A stretch of DNA of 10,574 nt from Candidatus Symbiothrix sp. (lineage in GTDB: Bacteria > Bacteroidota > Bacteroidia > Bacteroidales > Azobacteroidaceae): assembly GCA_031270525.1 (NCBI GenBank), contig JAISXN010000077.1, positions 1 through 10,574 of the forward strand, given 5' to 3'. The position numbers were made by a program, and so were the translations under genes. The notes under the pieces were generated by a model. The model did not search any database, was not told the DNA's origin, and saw only the letters and a list, made by a program, of their open reading frames with translations. Positions 1 to 6,810 of this stretch are shown one piece after another; position 1 is the stretch's first letter; each line of letters starts with the position of its first letter.

Positions 1-887
1 AAAGCTTGACGCATGGTTTCCACGCAGTCTTGCGGACCGAGATAGGCAGCTTCGGCCGCTTTTTGCGCTACGTTACTGGGACTTGAAGTATATTGCCCCT
101 GCAGCTTGTTGCAAGCAGCGGCAATCTGTTGGGGAGCGGCAATCCAACCCAAACGCCAGCCTGTCATCGCGTATGCTTTGGAAACTCCGTTTACGATAAC
201 CACTCGTTCGCGGATATTTTCGAATTGGGCGATGCTCTCATGTTTCCCGATATAATTGATGTGTTCGTAAATTTCGTCGGAAATAACAATTATATGGGGA
301 TATCCGGCCAAAACATCCGCCAAACCTTTTAATTCCTCTTTTGAATAAACGCTTCCGGTAGGATTGCAGGGCGAACAAAGAATAAACGCTTTCGTCCGGG
401 GTGTAATTGCAGCTTTCAACTGGGCCGGCGTAATCTTGAAATCCTGTTCGATACCTGTCGTAATAACCACATTGTGACCTTCCGCCAATTTTACCATTTC
501 AACGTAACTTACCCAATAAGGTGCAGGTATAATCACTTCATCGCCCGGATTGATAATGCACAAAAGTACGTTGCAAACCGCTTGTTTAGCGCCATTGGAA
601 CAAACAATCCGGTCGGGTTTATAATCCAAACCATTTTCCTTCTTTAATTTACCGGCAATCGCATTTCTCAGGGAAAGAAATCCGGGGACAGGAGCATAGA
701 AAGAGAAATTATCGCTAATGGCTTTTTTCGCGGCTTCTTTAACAAAATCCGATGTGAAAAAATCGGTTTCTCCCACGCTCAAATTAATAATATCGAATCC
801 CTGAGCTTTCAACTCGTTGCTTTTTTGAGACATGGCTAAAGTCTCGGAGGAAGACAAGGCAGCCAGACGTTCGGACACTTGTGACAT
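1..887 (-). CDS. aspC: Aspartate aminotransferase, class I PLP-dependent (3' end cut by window)
   Basis: Cytoplasmic pyridoxal-phosphate enzyme expected to transfer the amino group between aspartate and 2-oxoglutarate. The first 295 residues are visible of about 395 usual for the family; the C-terminus lies outside the window. Reading the minus strand from the ATG at 887 gives an open frame with the class I landmarks in order: CNPTG at 174-178 (Asn175 binds PLP), SDEIY at 203-207 (Asp204 pairs with the pyridine nitrogen), and SKAYAMTGWRLGW around 236-248, where Lys237 is the Schiff-base lysine. The N-terminal motif with VGETDF and the YAPVPG turn fit the Ib (AspC/thermophile-type) subgroup. 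The start is chosen because family similarity begins there and a TACTTTTG -7 element lies about 30 bases upstream. It is transcribed divergently from the membrane operon. The exact substrate (aspartate versus other amino acids or prephenate) cannot be decided from this fragment. Confidence 0.93.
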   Translation of the reverse strand, partial: MSQVSERLAALSSSETLAMSQKSNELKAQGFDIINLSVGETDFFTSDFVKEAAKKAISDNFSFYAPVPGFLSLRNAIAGKLKKENGLDYKPDRIVCSNGAKQAVCNVLLCIINPGDEVIIPAPYWVSYVEMVKLAEGHNVVITTGIEQDFKITPAQLKAAITPRTKAFILCSPCNPTGSVYSKEELKGLADVLAGYPHIIVISDEIYEHINYIGKHESIAQFENIRERVVIVNGVSKAYAMTGWRLGWIAAPQQIAAACNKLQGQYTSSPSNVAQKAAEAAYLGPQDCVETMRQA

Positions 888-916
888 AATAATTAGAATT
901 TATTGCTTTTGGGAAG

Positions 917-924
917 CAAAAGTA
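917..924 (-). promoter_or_regulatory. Probable -7 element of the aminotransferase promoter
   Basis: On the minus strand this reads TACTTTTG, an exact match to the Bacteroidetes -7 consensus TAnnTTTG, ending 29 bases before the ATG at 887. No TTTG-like -33 box is visible at 19-21 bases upstream, so the call rests on one box and its position. Confidence 0.5.
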
Positions 925-1023
925 GTAAAAAAAATGGAGATATAAGTTATCTTCGGAATGAAAAGTGTAATTTGCATTCCGAATAATTTCTACTAAAAAC
1001 GTCCTAAAACTTTTTAACAAACA

Positions 1024-1053
1024 TGTCTGTCACTGTATAGGTGACGGACACTA
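1024..1053 (+). repeat. Inverted repeat, left inner arm (30 bases, perfect)
   Basis: This arm is the exact reverse complement of 1381-1410. Within the arm, 1024-1033 (TGTCTGTCAC) and 1041-1050 (GTGACGGACA) are themselves inverted with one mismatch around a 7-base centre (TGTATAG). It is therefore also a short hairpin or a dimeric protein site. Confidence 0.9.
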
Positions 1054-1122
1054 ATTTTATCGCATTGTAATACAATTAGTTACAAAGAAAATGTTTACAA
1101 AGTTGTTAAGCTAAATGTTAAT

Positions 1123-1138
1123 ATTGGTTAACACCAAT
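1123..1138. repeat. Small palindrome inside the element
   Basis: ATTGGT-TAAC-ACCAAT is a perfect 6-base-arm inverted repeat with a 4-base centre. It has no U-tract, so it is not a terminator. It could be a minor operator or simply part of the element. Confidence 0.35.
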
Positions 1139-1288
1139 TTAAAAAACATCTGTAAAATATTGAGTGTAAGTTTATTACGGTCATTAAAAAAAACAACTAT
1201 TAGTTAAACATTGCTGAGTTACGTTTATAATCAATTAGTTAAGCCATGTTTTAACGAAAATTTGCATTTGCAAATTGACTGTTCGACA

Positions 1289-1306
1289 GGCTCCCCGGAC
1301 AGGGAG
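1289..1306. repeat. Short GC-rich hairpin inside the element
   Basis: CTCCC and GGGAG flank the loop CGGACA, forming a compact stem in otherwise AT-rich DNA. No run of T follows, so it does not look like an intrinsic terminator. Its role is unknown. Confidence 0.3.
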
Positions 1307-1348
1307 AAATTCAATCAATAGGATAGTAATCAATCAATTAAATATTTG

Positions 1349-1356
1349 TACCTTTG
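1349..1356 (+). promoter_or_regulatory. Possible -7 element inside the symmetric element, pointing right
   Basis: TACCTTTG matches TAnnTTTG exactly and ends 24 bases before the right inverted-repeat arm. No good -33 box is visible 19-21 bases upstream. If active, it would transcribe out of the element, through the right arm and into the 92-base palindrome. It may be a chance match in AT-rich DNA. Confidence 0.3.
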
Positions 1357-1380
1357 TTGCGAATTGAATATGATAAACGG

Positions 1381-1410
1381 TAGTGTCCGTCACCTATACA
1401 GTGACAGACA
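1381..1410 (-). repeat. Inverted repeat, right inner arm (30 bases, perfect)
   Basis: Exact reverse complement of 1024-1053, with the same internal imperfect palindrome. Beyond it, 1411-1464 continues as a diverged inverted copy of 969-1023. Confidence 0.9.
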
Positions 1411-1471
1411 GGGTTGTTAAATGTTTTAAGGCATTTTCAGGTGAAATAATTTAGAACGCAAATTTCGGCTA

Positions 1472-1563
1472 AATCTTTTTTTGAGGCGGTATTGCCTTTT
1501 TCAATTGCCGCCGGTTTAAACCGACGGCAATTGGAAAAGATAATAGCGCCTCAAAAAAAGATT
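1472..1563. terminator. 92-base near-perfect palindrome; possible bidirectional terminator
   Basis: Bases 1472 to 1517 pair with 1563 to 1518: 41 of 46 positions are Watson-Crick and two of the five mismatches would be G-U in RNA. The ends are AATCTTTTTTTGAGGC and its complement. Either transcript would therefore form a long stem with a GC-rich segment beside a run of seven T/A, resembling a two-way terminator. The centre (CCGGTTTAAACCG) is also palindromic. It sits between two divergent genes, where a terminator is not expected, so it may serve to block transcripts leaving the 969-1464 element, or be a repeat unit of its own. Confidence 0.6.
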
Positions 1564-1581
1564 GAGCCTGTTCGTGTGAAA

Positions 1582-1613
1582 TTTGTAGATATTATTTATT
1601 ATTCTTACATTTG
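1582..1613 (+). promoter_or_regulatory. Consensus Bacteroidetes promoter of the membrane operon
   Basis: TTTG at 1582-1585, a 20-base spacer, then TACATTTG at 1606-1613: an exact match to both boxes of the Bacteroidetes housekeeping promoter. It predicts transcription starting near 1617 and a leader of about 18 bases before the ATG at 1635. Confidence 0.85.
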
Positions 1614-1634
1614 CAATTACATTTTTTTAACAAA

Positions 1635-2594
1635 ATGAAAGAAGTAGTTTTTGTTCGTCAAAATAGAAGCAAGTGGAAACGTTATGAGGATTGTCTGAGG
1701 CAGATAAAGGAACAATCGCCCGACGCTCTGGCGGATATTTACATCGACCTTACCAATGATTTGTCTTTCGCACAGTCTCATTATCCCAATTCGCGCATTC
1801 ATTTCTATCTGAATAATCTTTCGGCAAAGGTGCATCAATATATTAATCGGAAGAAAAAGGAAAATTTTTCACGGATATTTACCTACTGGAAAACGGAAGT
1901 GCCTCAAGTTATGTATGATGCGCGGAAAGAGTTGTTGTACTCGTTCTTGATTTTTGTCGCAAGCATGATTATCGGTATTTACTCGACGGCTTATGACAAA
2001 GACTTTCCCCGTCTCATCATGGGAGACCATTATGTGGATATGACCCTGCAGAATATTGCTGATGGGAAACCGATGGGCGTTTACGCAAGGACAAATGAAA
2101 GTGTTATGTTTTGGGGAATTACGATAAATAATGTACGGGTTTCCTTTTTCGCTTTTGTTTCGGGGATCCTCACTTCGATCGCTACGGCTTATCTTTTGAT
2201 TTCCAATGGGATAATGGTTGGCTGTTTCCAATATTTCTTTTATGAACAAGGATTGTTGCGGGAATCTTTCCTTGCCGTTTGGCTTCACGGAACATTGGAA
2301 ATATCTGCAATCATTGTAGCCGGAGCAGCGGGAATTGCGATGGGAAACGGCTGGTTGTTCCCGGGAACTTACACCCGAATGGAATCATTCCGGCGAAGCG
2401 CTAAAAGAGGCGCTAAAATTGTCGTTGGAACCATTCCTGTTTTTGTGACTGCCGGTTTTATTGAGTCGTTCGTTACGAGGCATACCGGACTTCCGGATGG
2501 AATACGCCTGACAATCATCGGTTTATCCCTGTTTTTTGTGATTTTTTATTACATCTGTTACCCTCGGATGATAAATATACAACATAATTATTAA
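1635..2594 (+). CDS. Stage II sporulation protein M-like (SpoIIM/DUF95) membrane protein
   Basis: 319-residue integral inner-membrane protein of the SpoIIM/DUF95 family. Residues 1-95 are a charged cytoplasmic region. Hydrophobic helices follow near 99-113, 160-190, 209-228, 255-273 and 284-301. The segment WLHGTLEISAIIVAGAAG (about 206-223) is the most family-like part. The founding member helps engulfment in Bacillus, but these bacteria do not sporulate; the Bacteroidota members have no settled function. The frame stays open back to a TTG at 1611, but that lies inside the -7 box TACATTTG, so the ATG at 1635 is the start. It is the first gene of a four-gene operon and is followed 11 bases later by another membrane protein. 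The family call is firm; the biochemical role is unknown. Confidence 0.85.
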   Translation: MKEVVFVRQNRSKWKRYEDCLRQIKEQSPDALADIYIDLTNDLSFAQSHYPNSRIHFYLNNLSAKVHQYINRKKKENFSRIFTYWKTEVPQVMYDARKELLYSFLIFVASMIIGIYSTAYDKDFPRLIMGDHYVDMTLQNIADGKPMGVYARTNESVMFWGITINNVRVSFFAFVSGILTSIATAYLLISNGIMVGCFQYFFYEQGLLRESFLAVWLHGTLEISAIIVAGAAGIAMGNGWLFPGTYTRMESFRRSAKRGAKIVVGTIPVFVTAGFIESFVTRHTGLPDGIRLTIIGLSLFFVIFYYICYPRMINIQHNY

Positions 2595-2605
2595 TTATTT
2601 ACATT

Positions 2606-3490
2606 ATGGAAAGAATTGAATTTTACAGGAACCGGACTTTAAGCGAACGCTTTTCCGTTTCGGTTGATTTTTTGAAACAGAATTGGAAAGTATTGTATAA
2701 GAATATTTTAATCGGAGCGATTCCTTTAGGAATCGTTGTAGCATTTTTGGCGCAGTATTATCAAGAATCGACATTACTCAATATTTATTCCGGTAATGTG
2801 AACACAACTATCTATTTTATAGCTTTATACATTGTGTTTGCAGTGATATTGAATATTTATTTGAATGCAATGACCGGGGCTGTTTTAAAGAAATACGGTG
2901 AAGGCCATTTAACGCCCGCAACCGGTTGGAGCGATTTAAGCAGAACCATGCTTTCTTTGAGCGGTAAAACCTTTGTTATCGGTTTACTCATATGTGGAGT
3001 AATTATAGTATTCGCTCTTATTTTAGCGTTAATATTCAGTTTTCTTGCCGACGGGGGCACTTTGGGGGCAATGGTTGTGACAGGGGCTGTAATGTTTATT
3101 CTGTGTATCGTTTTAATAGCTTTTCTTCCTTCATTGTCCCTGACGTTATTTCCCGCTTATTTCTCCGGAACAGGGAACCGGAAATCCCTAAAAATCGCTT
3201 TCGGCATGGGATTCAGAAATTGGGGAAATGTATTTGTAACCATCTTATTGGCCGGTATCATTCTGTATGTAATCATTGTGATTTTTTCCGCTCCTAAATT
3301 GATTCTGGCGCTATTTTCTCCGGGGGAAATTGGTGTTTTAACATTTCTATCCGGTTTTCTTGCCATTTTGGGCAATATATTGACATATCCTGTATTTTTC
3401 ATTTTTATTGCTTTTCAATATTTTTCGATTGTGGAAAGCGAACAAAGTCTTTCCTTGCAATCCAAAGTAGATGAATTTGAAAATTTGTGA
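2606..3490 (+). CDS. Six-helix integral membrane protein, unknown function
   Basis: 294 residues with a short charged N-terminus (FYRNRTLSERFSVSVDFLKQNW) followed by about six hydrophobic segments near 31-49, 61-83, 114-140, 145-178, 200-228 and 236-266, and a charged tail (269-294). I recognise no catalytic motif. The amphipathic start, with a long helix leading to the first membrane span, resembles membrane proteins commonly found between SpoIIM and DUF4129 genes in Bacteroidota. The ATG follows the SpoIIM stop by 11 bases. Its own stop overlaps the next start by 4 bases (GTGA), so translation is probably coupled. It is presumably a structural or scaffold part of the complex encoded by this operon; that is inference from position. 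Confidence 0.8.
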   Translation: MERIEFYRNRTLSERFSVSVDFLKQNWKVLYKNILIGAIPLGIVVAFLAQYYQESTLLNIYSGNVNTTIYFIALYIVFAVILNIYLNAMTGAVLKKYGEGHLTPATGWSDLSRTMLSLSGKTFVIGLLICGVIIVFALILALIFSFLADGGTLGAMVVTGAVMFILCIVLIAFLPSLSLTLFPAYFSGTGNRKSLKIAFGMGFRNWGNVFVTILLAGIILYVIIVIFSAPKLILALFSPGEIGVLTFLSGFLAILGNILTYPVFFIFIAFQYFSIVESEQSLSLQSKVDEFENL

Positions 3491-4197
3491 GAAAGCTGTT
3501 GTTCATATTGATACTCTTTTCCGGTGGTTTCGTTTCGGCAAACGGAGCGGTAGATTCGTTATTTTACGCTCCGGACGAATTTCTGAAAGTACAACCGGTT
3601 CAATATGATACGCTGACTTACGATAAATTCAAACGGCAGAAATTTTACAATTATTACGAAATCAGGCAGGAAACGAAATCGCTTTACCGGATGATATTGG
3701 ATTGGATTAATGATTGGTTATCCGATAAATATCGCAGAACGATAACTTCTCAAACGTTCGATATCATATTGTGGGCGGTGGGGATTCTTTTCATCCTTAT
3801 CACCGGAGTGATTATCTATAAGAATAAAACAGGACTTTTCTATGTTTCCCCAAAGAAAAAAATCGTTTATTCAATTGAAGATGAAGATATTGAAGGACAA
3901 AATTTTGACCGTCTCATCGAATCGGCTGTTCACAGGGAACGATTTGCCGAAGCTATTCGTTGGCAATATCTGAAGACTCTGCAGGTGCTTCATGAGAAAG
4001 AATGTATTGCGTATGAGGCATTTAAGACCGTTAACGAATATGCGTATGAAATACAGGACAGCGAATTGAGAAGTTTGTTCCGTGATTTGTCGAAAGAATT
4101 TATCTATTTCCGTTACGGGAAAGGAGTGGCGGGGAAAGAAATCTTTTCCGTATTTCAGTCTGAAAGCGAAGAACTTATAAAAAGGATTGCCGGATGA
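3487..4197 (+). CDS. DUF4129 domain protein, membrane-anchored
   Basis: 236 residues. An N-terminal signal sequence (about 1-18, ending VSANGA) leads to an extracytoplasmic region of about 65 residues. A single transmembrane helix follows at 83-103, then a charged cytoplasmic linker and a helical C-terminal domain (about 130-236). That domain, with RFAEAIRWQYLKTLQVL, FKTVNEYAYEI and RYGKG, matches DUF4129. In this family the domain is linked to transglutaminase and MoxR/DUF58 modules, but no reaction is known. The start is GTG at 3487, inside the GTGA overlap with the previous stop; it begins exactly at a good signal sequence (MRKLLFILIL). The stop overlaps the DUF4350 start by ATGA. It is the third gene of the operon and probably part of the same membrane complex. 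Confidence 0.85.
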   Translation: MRKLLFILILFSGGFVSANGAVDSLFYAPDEFLKVQPVQYDTLTYDKFKRQKFYNYYEIRQETKSLYRMILDWINDWLSDKYRRTITSQTFDIILWAVGILFILITGVIIYKNKTGLFYVSPKKKIVYSIEDEDIEGQNFDRLIESAVHRERFAEAIRWQYLKTLQVLHEKECIAYEAFKTVNEYAYEIQDSELRSLFRDLSKEFIYFRYGKGVAGKEIFSVFQSESEELIKRIAG

Positions 4198-5432
4198 CGA
4201 AAAGAATAATCTATATTGGTTTTATTGTTGTTTTGTTTCTTCTGTTGTACCGGTCGAATAAAGATAGCAACATCCAATATTTGTGGAAACCGACTTTCAA
4301 GACGACGGATAAACAACCTTTCGGGGCTTATGCTTTGGATAAGATGCTGTCTTCTTCCTGGGAAAACGATTATTACCATAATTACGAAAACATTTGGGAT
4401 TTGTGTTCCGACACAACAAATATTTATTACAACTTGTTGATTATCGCCAATGAATTTCAAATCGACCGGTACGAGTATGAAATACTTTATAAATACATTG
4501 AACATGGAGGTTCGGCTGTAATTGTTGCCGGCGAATTTTCATCGGACATCGAAATACCTTTTAATCTACGAACGAATTTCCATGTCTTTTGGAATGAACT
4601 TCTTATTCAACTCAATATAAAACAATCTTCCGAACTCGTCCGGTTCACAGCGCCTAACCTGAAGGATGAAATCTGCAAAGTTCCCATCTCGGCAGTGAAT
4701 CGTCATTTTGAATCGCTTGACACAATGAACTATAAACATATTGATTCTGTTTTTGCGATTTCGGAAATTCACGATACTTCCGGAACGGCTGCAAAAAATC
4801 GCCGGAAAATTCTGAGTCTCCGCTATCAAATCGGAAAAGGGAATCTGGTTCTGGCCTGCAATCCTTTGTTATTTACTAACTATGGGATACTAAACGATTC
4901 AATTAACACTTATGTCTGGAATCATCTGGCTTATTTGCAAGGCCGTGCTTTGATTCGAACCGAATATTACGAAGCCGGTTCGCAAGGCGCTCAAAGTCAA
5001 TCCCCATTCAGGGTAATTCTGAGCGAACGGTCGTTGAGATGGGCGTTTTACATCACATTGATTTGTATTGCCGTTTTTATGATTTTCACGGCGAGACGGA
5101 AACAAAAAGCGATTCCGGTTATCAAACCGCCGGCTAACAGGAGCTTGGAATTTGTCCGTTCCATTGCAGGGCTTTACCTTCAAAAGAACAACAATGCCGA
5201 TATAATCCTGAAAAAGCAGATTTATTGGGGCGATGCACTGAAACGGAAATATGGCATAGACGTCGTTAACGAACCGCACGATTATGACTTTTATAAACGG
5301 GTTGCGGCTAAGACCCGTACCGATGTAAATGAGGTGCGAAGGTTGTTTATTGATTTGGGAGTTATCGACGCCGGGACTTTTGTTTCGGATGAGGAGATGA
5401 TGGTTTTGATTGAGAGGATGAATCAGTTATAA
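4194..5432 (+). CDS. DUF4350 domain protein, membrane-anchored
   Basis: 412 residues. It has a membrane anchor at 4-20, a large extracytoplasmic domain (about 25-270) and a second membrane helix (273-292). A basic stop-transfer segment (RRKQK) leads to a cytoplasmic C-terminal region of about 115 residues. The outer domain has the layout of DUF4350, a degenerate class I glutamine-amidotransferase-like fold: LLIIANEF near 71-78, then a segment with YIEHGGSAVIVAGEF (91-105), then YQIGKGNLVLACNPLLFTN (201-219). I see no catalytic Cys-His-Glu triad, consistent with a binding or structural role. The start overlaps the DUF4129 stop (ATGA). In many Bacteroidota the next genes are a MoxR AAA ATPase and a DUF58 protein; here the operon stops. 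Function unknown. Confidence 0.82.
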   Translation: MTKRIIYIGFIVVLFLLLYRSNKDSNIQYLWKPTFKTTDKQPFGAYALDKMLSSSWENDYYHNYENIWDLCSDTTNIYYNLLIIANEFQIDRYEYEILYKYIEHGGSAVIVAGEFSSDIEIPFNLRTNFHVFWNELLIQLNIKQSSELVRFTAPNLKDEICKVPISAVNRHFESLDTMNYKHIDSVFAISEIHDTSGTAAKNRRKILSLRYQIGKGNLVLACNPLLFTNYGILNDSINTYVWNHLAYLQGRALIRTEYYEAGSQGAQSQSPFRVILSERSLRWAFYITLICIAVFMIFTARRKQKAIPVIKPPANRSLEFVRSIAGLYLQKNNNADIILKKQIYWGDALKRKYGIDVVNEPHDYDFYKRVAAKTRTDVNEVRRLFIDLGVIDAGTFVSDEEMMVLIERMNQL

Positions 5433-5450
5433 ATGGAAAAATTATTATAA
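5433..5450 (+). other. Five-codon ORF after DUF4350, possible remnant of the next operon gene
   Basis: ATG GAA AAA TTA TTA TAA begins on the base directly after the DUF4350 stop, in keeping with the tight coupling of this operon, and ends after MEKLL. It could be the start of a lost MoxR gene cut off by a deletion or insertion, or a chance ATG. Bases 5451-5474, up to the stop of the minus-strand ATPase, show nothing recognisable. Confidence 0.25.
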
Positions 5451-5474
5451 ACTGCTCGGTTAGGTGCAGGTGTT

Positions 5475-6803
5475 TTATGGAACAATTTGTTTCAAATGTG
5501 CCACATAATAAAACGGTATGTTGTACAATTCATAAGTTTTGCCATCCGGTAATGTAATTTCGTCAATAGAAAAATTGCCTGACCATACTCGAACAGCAGT
5601 TTTTGCCGTAGAATTTTCCATAAATATTTGCAGCGATTTCAGTTTGGCATTTACTCCCGATTTTACTTCAACAGGGTAAATCTTACCATCTTTTTGAACT
5701 AAAAAATCAATTTCTGCATCTGACCCTTTTTTCTCTCGTACCCAATATTTTCGTTTGGTTGAAACATTGTGATTGTTTGCGATAAGTTCCTGTGCTACGA
5801 TCTGTTCTGCAATGTCGCCACGCCAAACGTCTAAAATATCTTTTGCTCCGAAAATCTCCTTTTGAATGTCTGCTACATAATTCACAATTCCTGCATCAAG
5901 CCATATCAATTTTGGTGAGCGTTTCAGTTCGGCAGTTAGAGGTATTACTGTATTTACGGTTGGATAAACGAGTTCTAAAAGCATTGTTTTTTCCAAAGTG
6001 CGAAACGCCTCGCCAACTTCGCGTGCTTTGTACGAAGAACCTGCAAAACTACCGAGCGAGATGCGTTGTGCAGCAAAAGACCAACCTTCCTGCAAAACAT
6101 AGCGAATAACATTTTTCATCGTTTCGTTGCGAGCATATTTTTCAACATCGTCTTTGTACCCTGTAAGTAGGGTTTCAAAAATATCATTCAGCGTTACTAA
6201 ATCTTTGTTTTTGGCATAATGAGCCACAATTTCAGGCATCCCGCCGATAAGGGTGAAAGTGTTGAATAAATCCATTGTTTTTTCGTGCAAAACATCGGGA
6301 ACATTACAGTTTTTAACGGCTTTTGAGAGTTCTGTTTCACCAATAGCGACTAAAAATTCATCAAAACAGCAAGGGTGAATTGCCAAATATTCTACTCGCC
6401 CGACAGGAAAAGAAATATGCATGTCGATTAAACTTTCAAGTAGCGAACCTGCTGCAATAACATATAAATCAGGTTTTTGCTCGTAAAAATAGCGAAGCCG
6501 GGCAACCGCTGCCGGCGAATTTTGAATTTCGTCAATAAACAGTAAAGTGCGATTTTGCAAACGAGGTTTGTTGCAATACAGATAAATTGCTGTCAGCAAA
6601 TCGTCAATTGCTTTGTCCGTGTCGAACAAAACTTTTGCCCTTTTGTCTTCAAGGTTGAGATACAAATAAGTATCAAAATTTTCGGCAAACATATTGATAA
6701 TGCTTGTTTTGCCAACTTGCCGAGAACCGCGTAACACAAGTGGTTTGCGATTTTCCTTTTCTGCCCAAACGGACAATTTTTCTAAAACATTTCTTCTAAA
6801 CAT
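5475..6803 (-). CDS. AAA ATPase with C-terminal DUF4143 (PD-(D/E)XK-like) domain
   Basis: 442 residues, full length for the family. Walker A is GSRQVGKT at 26-33 and Walker B is LLFIDE at 87-92. Next come the sensor-like AAGSLLE (117-123) and VGRV (134-137), where the arginine is typical of this family. The middle (about 170-300) is helical and winged-helix-like. The C-terminal DUF4143 part has Glu333, EID at 364-366 and VEVK at 378-381, which is the spacing of a PD-(D/E)XK nuclease core. Such proteins are common in multiple copies in Bacteroidota and archaea; their role is not established (DNA repair, defence or mobile-DNA functions have been suggested). It is cytoplasmic, convergent with the membrane operon, and preceded by 33-base tandem repeats. 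No signal peptide is present, and all ATPase motifs are intact. Confidence 0.9.
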   Translation of the reverse strand: MFRRNVLEKLSVWAEKENRKPLVLRGSRQVGKTSIINMFAENFDTYLYLNLEDKRAKVLFDTDKAIDDLLTAIYLYCNKPRLQNRTLLFIDEIQNSPAAVARLRYFYEQKPDLYVIAAGSLLESLIDMHISFPVGRVEYLAIHPCCFDEFLVAIGETELSKAVKNCNVPDVLHEKTMDLFNTFTLIGGMPEIVAHYAKNKDLVTLNDIFETLLTGYKDDVEKYARNETMKNVIRYVLQEGWSFAAQRISLGSFAGSSYKAREVGEAFRTLEKTMLLELVYPTVNTVIPLTAELKRSPKLIWLDAGIVNYVADIQKEIFGAKDILDVWRGDIAEQIVAQELIANNHNVSTKRKYWVREKKGSDAEIDFLVQKDGKIYPVEVKSGVNAKLKSLQIFMENSTAKTAVRVWSGNFSIDEITLPDGKTYELYNIPFYYVAHLKQIVP

Positions 6804-6810
6804 AATATAT

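Larger units (their letters stand above)
969..1464. mobile_element. Symmetric 496-base element with long inverted repeats (MITE-like or invertible segment)
   Basis: The two ends of this stretch are inverted copies of each other. The outer 55 bases (969-1023 against 1464-1411) match at about 41 of 55 aligned positions by hand count. The next 30 bases (1024-1053 against 1410-1381) match perfectly. Inside, a short weaker similarity (TTTATC then ATT) continues. The 327-base centre is AT-rich and has no plausible gene, so the element cannot encode its own transposase. It lies between two divergent promoters and looks inserted there. A non-autonomous transposon (MITE) is one reading; an invertible segment or a regulatory double site is another. 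I could not identify a target-site duplication with confidence, and I do not recognise the repeat family. Confidence 0.5.

Noticed and set aside
93..332. Plus-strand 79-codon ORF
   Set aside because: Lies inside the aminotransferase, whose motifs are on the other strand.
784..1020. Minus-strand 78-codon ORF
   Set aside because: Out of frame with the aminotransferase start and running into the symmetric element; no similarity or start signals.
952..1471. TTCGG on both sides of the symmetric element as a target-site duplication
   Set aside because: The two copies (near 953 and 1464) are not at equal distances from the matching ends, and five bases could match by chance.
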